From: JAZKFP01 sp040386355
GTDB lineage: Bacteria > Pseudomonadota > Gammaproteobacteria > Pseudomonadales > UBA6940
Direction: 5' to 3'
Length of the DNA stretch: 16,651 nt
NCBI GenBank assembly: GCA_040386355.1
Contig: JAZKFP010000195.1
Location: 1-16,651, forward strand
Each line of letters opens with the position of its first letter. The first letter of the stretch is position 1. A model generated the notes under the pieces. The model was not told the DNA's origin. It was given only the letters and a program-made list of their open reading frames with translations, and did no database searches. Both the position numbers and the translations under genes were made by a program. This document shows, one piece after another, positions 1 to 7,516 of the stretch.

Positions 1-101
1 CGCCAGCGTTCAATTACAAGTGCTAAGCCAATAAAAAATGCCAAGGCAATCGGATACATCGCAAGACCGCCTTGGTAAAAGAAGTTAATCATGTCAGACA
101 T
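1..101 (-). CDS. MotA/TolQ/ExbB proton channel family protein, N-terminal fragment (cut by window edge)
   Basis: Only the first 33 codons are present; the gene continues beyond the left edge. The ATG at 101 follows a good ribosome binding site (GGAG, about 8 nt upstream). The protein begins MSDMINFFYQGG and runs into a hydrophobic segment around residues 13-30 (AMYPIALAFFIGLALVIE) ending at Arg/Trp. This is the typical opening of ExbB/TolQ proteins: a short periplasmic N-terminus, a GG...YP motif, then TM1 ending in an ER pair. Family members form the inner-membrane proton channel that energises TonB, Tol or gliding machines together with an ExbD/TolR partner. It is the most downstream visible gene of the minus-strand envelope operon, 60 nt after the 102-aa gene. 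A small fragment cannot tell ExbB, TolQ and AglR apart. Confidence 0.8.
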   Translation of the reverse strand, partial: MSDMINFFYQGGLAMYPIALAFFIGLALVIERW

Positions 102-161
102 TTTTTGGCTCCGCTTATTCGACGTAAATAAAACACTAAAAAAAATTAAAAATAAAACAAA

Positions 162-470
162 TTACTTTGAAGAATTCTGTTGCCATTGTTTAACAACATA
201 CGTTTGCGTTACAGACCGAGCTTCTAATTGTTCAGCTTGATCAGTACTTGTTGTTTGCAAATTCTTTTCGCTAGGCACTTTTTCTTGCCACGGAATAACC
301 ATTAATACTTGAGGTTGAGCGCTATCAATACGTTTTTGCCATTTTGTATCAGAAGCAAAATTTGTTTTGGCCTGTATATTTGAACTGACAATCAATGCCA
401 TACAAAACAAACTCAACACAAAAAAAGATTTAAAAAAATCGGATTTTATCTTGTAATTAAAATTATTCAT
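162..470 (-). CDS. Small secreted protein of unknown function
   Basis: This is a 102-aa protein that I do not recognise. It has a basic N-region (residues 1-14), a hydrophobic core (about 15-30) and a plausible signal peptidase I site after Ala34 (NIQA|KT). The mature part is about 68 residues, polar and Gln/Thr-rich, with one hydrophobic patch (VLMVIPW, residues 55-61), so it is probably periplasmic. Its ATG overlaps the last 8 nt of the upstream TPR lipoprotein gene (ATGAATAA) and has no clear Shine-Dalgarno of its own, which suggests translational coupling to that gene. The position between a TPR lipoprotein and a TolQ/ExbB-type gene suggests it is an accessory part of the same envelope complex. 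That role is inferred from context only. Confidence 0.7.
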   Translation of the reverse strand: MNNFNYKIKSDFFKSFFVLSLFCMALIVSSNIQAKTNFASDTKWQKRIDSAQPQVLMVIPWQEKVPSEKNLQTTSTDQAEQLEARSVTQTYVVKQWQQNSSK

Positions 471-1101
471 TAGAATTTACCAGTTTGTTTTTTTCCAAAC
501 GCGCTTTCAAATCATCAATCCACAGTGCAACAGTTTCATCCGGCGTATCGGATATGCTTTGAAATTTTTCATAAGCTTTTAATGATTCATCTAATTTATT
601 AAGGTAAAGCTCGTATAAAATCCCTAAATTCAACCAAGCAGCTGGATAATCAGGCCACATACGAATCGCTTTCTTATAACTTTTTTCAGCTTCTTCTAAT
701 CGACCCATATTGCGATATACATAACCTAGTTGGTTATAGGCTAAAACATTTTCTGAATTAATTCCTGCAGCCCGCAAAAACATATCTTCAGCTTTTTGCC
801 ATTGTTTTTGTTCAGAATAAATAATGCCTAAATTTACTAGTGATCCAGAATATTCGGGATATTCTTGATTTAGCGTTAAAAAAAGTTGTTCTGCTTCTTG
901 GAAATGTTTTTTCTTAATTGCTTCATTGCCCGATACAAATAATTCCTGCGCTCTTTCTTCAACAGATTTTTGTTTTTTAGCCGAAGCAGATAAAAAATCT
1001 TTATATGACGAAGACGAATCCGTTGATGGTGTAGCTTGACACCCAACTAATCCAATCGTAAAAAACATAAAGATAAAAATTAAAAAATGTTGCATGAACA
1101 T
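463..1101 (-). CDS. TPR-repeat outer-membrane lipoprotein
   Basis: This 212-aa protein has a lipoprotein signal peptide: a hydrophobic stretch at residues 5-20 followed by a lipobox (LVGC) with the acylated Cys at 21. Gln at +2 favours sorting to the outer membrane. After a Ser-rich linker, residues about 52-182 form roughly four tetratricopeptide repeats, with typical A..LG..Y and EAE..F/YKKAI patterns (for example NQLGYVYRNMGRLEEAEKSY). TPRs are protein-protein scaffolds. The ATG at 1101 has AGAGAAAG upstream and lies 7 nt after the stop of the giant TPR gene; a second ATG two codons in (1095) is also possible. In layout it resembles the small TPR lipoprotein of trans-envelope machines such as the GltE/NfsE type in Myxococcus, but generic TPR similarity does not prove orthology. 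Confidence 0.85.
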   Translation of the reverse strand: MFMQHFLIFIFMFFTIGLVGCQATPSTDSSSSYKDFLSASAKKQKSVEERAQELFVSGNEAIKKKHFQEAEQLFLTLNQEYPEYSGSLVNLGIIYSEQKQWQKAEDMFLRAAGINSENVLAYNQLGYVYRNMGRLEEAEKSYKKAIRMWPDYPAAWLNLGILYELYLNKLDESLKAYEKFQSISDTPDETVALWIDDLKARLEKNKLVNSNE

Positions 1102-1108
1102 ACTTTCT

Positions 1109-4100
1109 CTAAAATATTACAGGACTAATGTCTAATATGCGTTCTTTTCGATCGTAACGCGCCGGATAAAGCCCGCGTAATTGCTCAAGACTTTGTTGAA
1201 TCAAAGAGTGAGAAGCGGTAGTAGAAGAAGGTGACAAAGTATTAGTTTCTTGCGCAATAACTCTTTCATAGAGCGATATTGCTTTGTCTTCTAATGGCAA
1301 TGCTTGTTCTTCTAATAAAAAACCATAGGTAATTTGTTCTTCTTCGCTCAGATCAGAAGGGCGAGGACTTTCCATTAAGGCTTTTGCCATGGATTCAAAT
1401 ACCATGGCCTGGCCAAATTCACCACGCATCTTAAGCTCGGGATGCGTAATTACATGTTCAGCGCCTAATGCAATAAAAACTTGATAGGCATTCAATGCAT
1501 TTTGCATCGTGTCACGTTTTTTTGGTAAGAAAGATTCAAACGGCGCTTTTAAAGGAGTTTGTTGAAAAGCAGCAAGAGAAATATCTGCTTGTGTTTGGGC
1601 ATAACGAAGCAGCCAATTCTGATGGGTTAAGGGCAGACTCGTGAAATGTTCCGTATATAATTTTAATATGCGTGAACCTTGGGAAGATGATACAGATTTA
1701 TTTGCAGTTTTTTCTAAATTATCCAGGCGCATTAATGCTTCTAAATGATTTGGGCTTGGACCTTTTTCAACTTTGATATACGAATTAAGCCAGCTGCGAG
1801 AGGTATTTAAATCGCTTGCCGTCATATTAGAAACGTCATATACCGTTGGTGCTAATACATTAATCGCTGTCCATAAGGTTTTTTGTGCATTTTCATCTGC
1901 TGGGTTTTTGTAACCTTGCCAAATATCAATATAGGCATCGGCGGTTTTTCTGCGCTGTTCTGGATTGGTTTGATCCATTTGTTGTAATGCTTGCGCATAT
2001 CCTAATCGAGCGGATTCAAATTTCGGTGCATTAGGATATTTTTTAATAAACAACGTCAAAGTATCTGCAGCTTTTTGATAATTACGTTGCTCTAAAGCCA
2101 GTAAGCCACTTAAATGTAATGCAGCAGATGTTTGTGGCGCATCAGGTGCTAGTGCGTAAAGACGGTCAGCGTGATTAGAAATATTGCTGCCATTTTTTGT
2201 TGCACGATCGCGTTCAATTAATTGCCATAAATTGACAGCAAATTGATTACGCCAAATTTCAATGTCTTTATGCTTTGGAAACTTTTGAATTAAATGTTCG
2301 TAATGATACGCCGCATCGGAATAATTACTTTGAGCAGCAGCTGTTTCTGCCAAAATAATAAGTGGTTCCGGTGTTTTTTGTTGTTTAGGATCATTTGCCA
2401 ATTTATCTGCTAGCAATGTTGCGGTTTGGTATTCACCTGCTTGATACGCAAGTTGGGCACTGGTTTGTTGAATATCAGCACGCCTTGGATGATTAGGGTA
2501 AATTTTTAAAACTCGATTAGCGCGTTGTAAAAACTTTTTAGAATCTTCTGCATTTAATTCTTTTGCTTCCGCAGAAGAAATCTTTTGCAATTGCTGAGTA
2601 TTTTTAACGGATTTAAATAAATTAGTTTGTTCAATCACTAGCGCAAGGTAGGCTGCTTCTGCTGCAAGTGTTTTTGAGTCTTTGGTTGGATGCGTATGGG
2701 TAGAATAATAATTCTCTAACCATCCTAATCCAATAATCATATCTTTTGACCATTGCAAATTATTTGGAGTACGGCGTAAATTTTCAATCCAATTTGCAGT
2801 AATAAAAGCGGTATCAATATCATCCGGCGCACTTTCTTGCAGACGTTGAATATTTTCCCAACCTTGATTCCATTGTTTACGCCGAATTGCATCGTATGCT
2901 AAAGCAGTCCACGATTTCTCTTGAAAGGTATGCCAAGCTTCGCGATGTTGAGAGTCTAAATGATCGAAGGTTCCAGTATTTTGTGAACTAACCCATTCAT
3001 GCAAAGAGGTTTTTTCATTAGGTAGCACAAACGTTTGTTTCAATGCATTCAACCAAACAATTTGCATGGCACCCAATTGTTCTTTCGAAATATTGGTTTT
3101 TGAAACTTCAGCGAGTTCGTTTGGGTTCCAAATATTGTACCATTCGCTTAATAACCATTCTGCCTTAGCAATATCTTGATCTTGTAAAGCAAAACTATGC
3201 GCAGCATTTAAAACTTCCCAACCCCAGCGTGGATACTGTTGCCAAATTGGTGGTGTGCTAGGTTGAGTTACGCTTAATAGGGCAAGTATTTTATAAGTGT
3301 CTTGTCGCAAACCTTTTAAATCAAAAGTCGTATTTGTGGAAGTATCAGAAGAAGTGGATGAGGCATTTTCAAGCAATGCAATAAATGCATTTTCGCTCTC
3401 TTTTAATTTATTTTGTTTTAGCAAACTCCAAGCGCGCATATAACCCGCTTTAATTTTCCAATCTTGACTGGAGTTTGGGTTTTGCAAAATACGTTGATAA
3501 CCAAGCTCAGCCTGCACATATTTATTTAAGCTGTATGCATCTTCGGCTAAACGAAATTCCACTTCGATTGCATTGGAATGCAATGGGAATTTTTCTTGCA
3601 GCGACGCTAATATATCCATAGCACGGGAATGATTGCCTGCTAAATCATGTAATTTAGCAATATCATACATCCAGCGTGGTGTTTCTACGTGGTTCGGATT
3701 ATCGCGCATCCACTTTTCAAGCTCGGCAAGGTTACTTCTGGCTTTAGGTGAATCAGCATACAAAGTCGTAGCTGAGCCGTCTGTGAGTAACGTCTCGTTT
3801 TGTGATATTTTCCAAACCATTAACCGACTTTGAATCCAATCTGCTTGTGCTGCAGTTAAAGTCTCGCGATCAATAATTTCTAACGTTTCGATCGTAGAAT
3901 TTAAAAGTTCAGTAGTCACAGTTTGGATTAACAACGCGCGGTCCAAATGCATAGCTAGCGCAAGATGTTGTTGATTTAAAATCTGTGTTAATTGAGTTGT
4001 GTGCGTTTGATGATAATTCGTAACATCTGCTTGCCAAGCACCTTGCAATTGTGCGTGTAAGCGTTGCGCTTCTGCCTGATTTTTTTCATGTAATTCGCCT

Positions 4101-5281
4101 GAACCTAAATGATCAAAAATCCATGCGATAAGGCGCTGCATATTTTGATCTTCATTGGATTGAATTTTTGGTTGAAAAGGTTGAATGCCGGCAGCGTCTG
4201 CTAAAAATTGCTCGGCAACTACAACATCTGACGCTTGTACACTCGGTAAATTACAGGCATTAATTTTAATAGTAGTTTTACTTTTATTGATGTTCAGACT
4301 GTTAGAAATATTGGGCCAAGTTTTAGGATTTGTAATGTTGGTTTTTTGATTGGATTTTAAAGCCGTCGTATGGGCCTGAATATCCTGTTGAGTATTTTGA
4401 ATGTCGGTTTTTAATTGCGTAATTTTATTATCTAACTCTGTTGCTGAAATATTTTGTTCAATTGATGGAAATACAAAATTTAATTCAGGAGCATTTGTTT
4501 CACACGCAGAAGTTGCAACCTTTGGTTTGGGTAAATTTACTTGAAGGCGTTGCAGAAACGCGTCGTATGAATCAATATTTTTTAAATCAGATGGGCTTGA
4601 TCCAAAATTCTGTAAAAGAAATGCGCGGTATGAATAACCTTGCGCTACTAATTCAGGAGTAAGTGTATCGCTTAATTTAATTAATGCATCTTTTGCTGAT
4701 GCAGGTTCAGTAGTCTGTCGATTATTTACAGAATTTAAACTAATAATCCAGATCGGTAAATTTGGATCCAAAATATGCGAAGAAGCAGAGCTTGTAATTT
4801 GTTGGCTAACACCAGTACCTGCCATCCACAGCGTTAATGCAGTCGGAGTTTTAAAATTTTGACCTGGAATTTCACCAAGCCAGGTTACTCTACCATTAGA
4901 ATTATTGCTATTTTTATTAATCCCATTTTGATCTGTTGGAATTGAAGTACGAATTAATGGTTTTCTTCCATGTAAAATTCGAATTTCACTTGCTTTTAAC
5001 CAAGGCGATTCTTCACTTAAAAATACGACTGGAATATTTTCATTCTCAGAACGAGAAATACCATTTGTAGAATTAGCGGAAAGGTTAGAAATCCATTTTA
5101 AAATTTCATTTTGCGCAAAATCATGGGCTTGCTGTGGTACAAATTCTAGGGCAGTATTGGTTTCTCTATCTGCAGCATACGAAAACAACGGTAAACCTAA
5201 AAAAATAAGCGAAATGACACAACGAAATGTTACGTGTCGTTTTGGAAAATTAGATTGGATAACCGAAGCAAGCGTTTTCAA
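1109..5281 (-). CDS. Giant secreted TPR-repeat protein (1390 aa), probable periplasmic scaffold
   Basis: The 1390-aa protein starts at a TTG codon; no in-frame ATG occurs until about residue 150, and AAAGG lies about 10 nt upstream. Residues 1-37 are a signal peptide with a basic N-region and a hydrophobic core (CVISLIFLGLPLF), cleaved near SYA|AD. Residues about 40-270 are a non-repetitive globular region. Residues about 280-313 are a short coiled coil (LDNKITQLKTDIQNTQQDI). From about residue 530 there are repeated TPR-like helix pairs, clearest at 534-640 and 915-1130, with spacing phrases such as FPLHSNA, YPNHPRR, FPKHKD and YPNAPK like those of YbgF/BamD-type TPRs. No transmembrane segment is seen after the signal peptide, so it should be periplasmic. 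It lies between the outer-membrane barrel genes and the TPR lipoprotein gene, consistent with a scaffold spanning the periplasm. Large TPR proteins of this layout occur in Glt/Nfs-type loci; exact orthology is not shown. Confidence 0.88.
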   Translation of the reverse strand: MKTLASVIQSNFPKRHVTFRCVISLIFLGLPLFSYAADRETNTALEFVPQQAHDFAQNEILKWISNLSANSTNGISRSENENIPVVFLSEESPWLKASEIRILHGRKPLIRTSIPTDQNGINKNSNNSNGRVTWLGEIPGQNFKTPTALTLWMAGTGVSQQITSSASSHILDPNLPIWIISLNSVNNRQTTEPASAKDALIKLSDTLTPELVAQGYSYRAFLLQNFGSSPSDLKNIDSYDAFLQRLQVNLPKPKVATSACETNAPELNFVFPSIEQNISATELDNKITQLKTDIQNTQQDIQAHTTALKSNQKTNITNPKTWPNISNSLNINKSKTTIKINACNLPSVQASDVVVAEQFLADAAGIQPFQPKIQSNEDQNMQRLIAWIFDHLGSGELHEKNQAEAQRLHAQLQGAWQADVTNYHQTHTTQLTQILNQQHLALAMHLDRALLIQTVTTELLNSTIETLEIIDRETLTAAQADWIQSRLMVWKISQNETLLTDGSATTLYADSPKARSNLAELEKWMRDNPNHVETPRWMYDIAKLHDLAGNHSRAMDILASLQEKFPLHSNAIEVEFRLAEDAYSLNKYVQAELGYQRILQNPNSSQDWKIKAGYMRAWSLLKQNKLKESENAFIALLENASSTSSDTSTNTTFDLKGLRQDTYKILALLSVTQPSTPPIWQQYPRWGWEVLNAAHSFALQDQDIAKAEWLLSEWYNIWNPNELAEVSKTNISKEQLGAMQIVWLNALKQTFVLPNEKTSLHEWVSSQNTGTFDHLDSQHREAWHTFQEKSWTALAYDAIRRKQWNQGWENIQRLQESAPDDIDTAFITANWIENLRRTPNNLQWSKDMIIGLGWLENYYSTHTHPTKDSKTLAAEAAYLALVIEQTNLFKSVKNTQQLQKISSAEAKELNAEDSKKFLQRANRVLKIYPNHPRRADIQQTSAQLAYQAGEYQTATLLADKLANDPKQQKTPEPLIILAETAAAQSNYSDAAYHYEHLIQKFPKHKDIEIWRNQFAVNLWQLIERDRATKNGSNISNHADRLYALAPDAPQTSAALHLSGLLALEQRNYQKAADTLTLFIKKYPNAPKFESARLGYAQALQQMDQTNPEQRRKTADAYIDIWQGYKNPADENAQKTLWTAINVLAPTVYDVSNMTASDLNTSRSWLNSYIKVEKGPSPNHLEALMRLDNLEKTANKSVSSSQGSRILKLYTEHFTSLPLTHQNWLLRYAQTQADISLAAFQQTPLKAPFESFLPKKRDTMQNALNAYQVFIALGAEHVITHPELKMRGEFGQAMVFESMAKALMESPRPSDLSEEEQITYGFLLEEQALPLEDKAISLYERVIAQETNTLSPSSTTASHSLIQQSLEQLRGLYPARYDRKERILDISPVIF

Positions 5282-5315
5282 TTCGTTTAAACCTTTATCT
5301 TTTTTTGATAATGAA

Positions 5316-5335
5316 AATATCGATTATTCGATATT
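5316..5335 (-). other. AT-rich perfect hairpin between the barrel and giant TPR genes
   Basis: An 8-bp perfect inverted repeat (AATATCGA / TCGATATT) with a 4-nt loop lies in the 80-nt gap between the 402-aa barrel gene and the TTG start of the giant TPR gene. On the transcribed (minus) strand it is followed by a short TTTTC stretch. It could be a weak attenuator, a processing site or an mRNA stabiliser. The stem is mostly A/T, so it is too weak to call a true terminator. Confidence 0.4.
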
Positions 5336-5361
5336 CCTAAAGTGATTGAGTTTTCAGATCA

Positions 5362-6570
5362 TTAGAAATCCGGCACATTTACTTCAACAGCTAAACCGAT
5401 ACCGAAGCTTTTATAAAAAGGTTCATCACCTGTCATCGTTTGTGCTGGGCTCGCATCACGTAGTTGTGGATAGGTAGCGTGTGAAACATTAAATATCCAT
5501 TGATCTGCCCAGGCTAGCAAAGCTGAATCTTGTTGGGTTGGTAAATAAGCAAAGCCCACATCTAATTGACGAATATCGCTGTATGATTTGTCTCGTGTGC
5601 TGAAATTAAATTCATCTTCAAACGCTAATATATCTTTGAAAAACTCTGCACCGGACTGAGATAGATACGATGTTCTAAATTGCCAATGATCGTTTAATAC
5701 GTGCTGGATACCGATTTCACTGCGATCAACATCCCAATTGTCGTACCCATGGCGCGCCCAAATCATGGTAGGATTTTCTGAAATCCAAGGTGAAATGCCA
5801 GTCCAACGTACATCTAATACCGTTCCATTACGAGTTTTAGGCAAAGTTTCGGGGCCAATTTCAATGGCAGTACCGGTTCTATTTACGAATCTAACGTAAC
5901 CATCTGCGCTACGAAGAAAACCTTTTGCTTGATTAGTCTGTACAGTGAAAGCAACTTTTGAGTTTTGATTGAATCGATGAGTAACTATCCAATCAATTTG
6001 TTGCAAAGAGCGTGTTCCAGATCCATTTAAACCCACGCCCGTTGAATCCATATTTTGAACGGTATAGTGTGCGCCAAAATCGGTATTTTCATCCCAAGCT
6101 TTAGTAATTCCACCCGACAGTGCACTCGAAATTTCAATCGAATTAATACTTAATGCAACTCTACCTTCTAATTGAGAAGATTCACCAATGCGACGCGCTG
6201 TTATAATGTCGCCTTGTAAACCTACTAAACCCCCGTTTGTATTCGGATTTAAATCCGGTTCGTCGTTGTGATCTTGATTGATCATAAATGACCAAATAAA
6301 CGATTGATTTGGTATTTCTTGATTTTGACGTAATCCAGCAAGCGCTTGAAAACGATCGGTTTCTATTTCACTAGCTAACAGAATTTTTTGATCATCCTGT
6401 TGCGTATTTAATTCTGGAAATTGAATAACATCAATAAATGGAACAGACCAAAATTTGTTTTGCCAAAAATGATCGGATGGCAAATCAGCAGTGGCAGTAG
6501 ATGACACTCCGATTAAACAAACACCCATATACCAAACGCACATCAATTTCCCCGGGTGTTGCTTACTCAT
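5362..6570 (-). CDS. Probable outer-membrane beta-barrel protein (402 aa)
   Basis: The ATG at 6570 was chosen because it gives a clean signal peptide: residues 1-28, core MCVWYMGVCLIGV, cleavage at TATA|DLP. The frame stays open 65 codons further upstream, but that part is K/F-rich, lies over two inverted repeats and looks non-coding. The mature protein (about 374 aa) shows alternating hydrophobic/polar strands with aromatic girdle residues and ends in a phenylalanine (VEVNVPDF), the usual C-terminal signature of outer-membrane barrels assembled by BAM. No enzymatic motif is visible. It is the third barrel-type gene in a row, directly before the giant TPR gene, which suggests a shared outer-membrane complex. 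The ribosome binding site is weak (AGG about 4 nt upstream). An exact family is not recognisable by eye. Confidence 0.78.
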   Translation of the reverse strand: MSKQHPGKLMCVWYMGVCLIGVSSTATADLPSDHFWQNKFWSVPFIDVIQFPELNTQQDDQKILLASEIETDRFQALAGLRQNQEIPNQSFIWSFMINQDHNDEPDLNPNTNGGLVGLQGDIITARRIGESSQLEGRVALSINSIEISSALSGGITKAWDENTDFGAHYTVQNMDSTGVGLNGSGTRSLQQIDWIVTHRFNQNSKVAFTVQTNQAKGFLRSADGYVRFVNRTGTAIEIGPETLPKTRNGTVLDVRWTGISPWISENPTMIWARHGYDNWDVDRSEIGIQHVLNDHWQFRTSYLSQSGAEFFKDILAFEDEFNFSTRDKSYSDIRQLDVGFAYLPTQQDSALLAWADQWIFNVSHATYPQLRDASPAQTMTGDEPFYKSFGIGLAVEVNVPDF

Positions 6571-6581
6571 TCGCCTGCTCA

Positions 6582-6615
6582 CATACCGCTTTTTATAAAA
6601 ACAAAGTGCGGTATG
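6582..6615 (-). repeat. Inverted repeat just upstream of the 402-aa barrel start codon
   Basis: There is a perfect 8-bp dyad, CATACCGC (6582-6589) and GCGGTATG (6608-6615), with an 18-nt A/T-rich loop that can add further A-T pairs. In the minus-strand mRNA it sits immediately 5' of the presumed ribosome binding site and start codon at 6570. A translational or protein-binding role is possible. Confidence 0.5.
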
Positions 6616-6701
6616 CTGCGCGGGCTTATTTCGCAAGCGTCTACCGGAAAACCAATTTGCATTTGCTATAAAAAATTGAAAAAAAGAAATCTGCTTTTTA
6701 T

Positions 6702-6733
6702 AAAATGTATGTTTTTTTGCAAACATACATTTT
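6702..6733 (-). repeat. 13-bp perfect inverted repeat in the operon leader
   Basis: AAAATGTATGTTT (6702-6714) pairs perfectly with AAACATACATTTT (6721-6733) across a 6-nt loop (TTTTGC). It is the longest perfect dyad I found in the window and lies in non-coding DNA between two co-directional barrel genes. It could be an AT-rich transcription attenuator or an RNA-processing hairpin; an operator is also possible. Confidence 0.6.
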
Positions 6734-6819
6734 TCAAAAACCATAGACAAAATCGAAAACATCATAGCCAGCGCTCAAAATTCAACGTCATATTTTATAA
6801 AAATTAATAATAAAAATTT

Positions 6820-7512
6820 TTAAAATCGTAAAGATACTCCTGCACTTAATTCTATAGATTGAGACATTCCATCCCGTTCTAACCAAGTACTATCGAAAAC
6901 TAAATAATCCAAGGCGCGTACTTGCAGCACTAATTCTGGGGCAACCCATATAGAAGCTGTAATACCTGCAACTACGCCGGTGAAATCTTCTTCATTGAAA
7001 CGAATCATGTGCGGGCCAATGTTTAAATCGAAACTGGCGTATAAAGTACGTTCTGGAGAAATATATAACTGAGCTGGTGCAAGATGGTAACGTGCGAGTA
7101 AAGAAAGTATTTGGGTTTCAGGTTCAACAATAATGCTTTGTCCAAGAATGCGCTCTGCACTTGAATCATCAACCTCAGTAACCGCAAAATTAGCTGCAGT
7201 TGACCATTTTTCTGACCATTGATACTGAGCTTCAGCGCCAAGAAGTAGAGTGGCTTCAAAATCAGCCATATTCCATAAGCCAGTGTAACCACCAATTAAT
7301 TTTGAACGGTTCTGTGTATCAGGTACTGCAAATGTCTCTGTAGCTGCAGGAGCATTATTTGAATCAACATTGGTATTTTCATTAAATATGGATTCATCAA
7401 TTACAAACTCTGCATCTTCTTCTGCAAAAGAATTTAGCGAGAATAAAGTACTAAAAATAGAAAAGCTAATGATGGAAAAACGCATTATATTTTTAGTCGT
7501 TAAAAAGAACAT
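6820..7512 (-). CDS. Outer-membrane beta-barrel domain protein (230 aa)
   Basis: The ATG at 7512 is preceded by GGTGA about 5 nt upstream, located in the end of the preceding gene; the intergenic gap is only 4 nt, so translation is probably coupled. The signal peptide is residues 1-30 (core FSIISFSIFSTLF, cleavage at SFA|EED). An acidic, Asn-rich linker (about 31-68) leads to about 160 residues of alternating strands (for example ATLLLGAEAQYQW, LVLQVRALDYLVF) that end in SAGVSLRF, with a terminal Phe typical of BAM substrates. The size and layout fit the outer-membrane beta-barrel domain proteins that often accompany Myxococcus-type envelope machines. It pairs with the SH3b-barrel gene just upstream. 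Confidence 0.8.
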   Translation of the reverse strand: MFFLTTKNIMRFSIISFSIFSTLFSLNSFAEEDAEFVIDESIFNENTNVDSNNAPAATETFAVPDTQNRSKLIGGYTGLWNMADFEATLLLGAEAQYQWSEKWSTAANFAVTEVDDSSAERILGQSIIVEPETQILSLLARYHLAPAQLYISPERTLYASFDLNIGPHMIRFNEEDFTGVVAGITASIWVAPELVLQVRALDYLVFDSTWLERDGMSQSIELSAGVSLRF

Positions 7513-7516
7513 ACAA

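Larger units (their letters stand above)
6571..6819 (-). other. 249-nt leader/intergenic region with two inverted repeats
   Basis: This gap separates the 230-aa barrel gene from the next barrel gene; most other gaps in this operon are under 10 nt. It carries a 13-bp inverted repeat at 6702-6714 / 6721-6733 and an 8-bp one at 6582-6589 / 6608-6615. The second ends 11 nt upstream of the ATG at 6570. I see no convincing sigma70 promoter; TTGAAT and TATGAT motifs occur on the minus strand but only 13 nt apart. The region may set separate expression of the downstream barrel and TPR genes. Confidence 0.5.

Noticed and set aside
6571..6765. 65-codon upstream extension of the 402-aa barrel gene
   Set aside because: The extension is K/F-rich, covers two inverted repeats and would bury the clean signal peptide that starts at the ATG at 6570.
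7023..7295. 90-codon minus-strand open frame
   Set aside because: It lies inside the 230-aa barrel gene in another frame, and lacks its own context or recognisable motifs.
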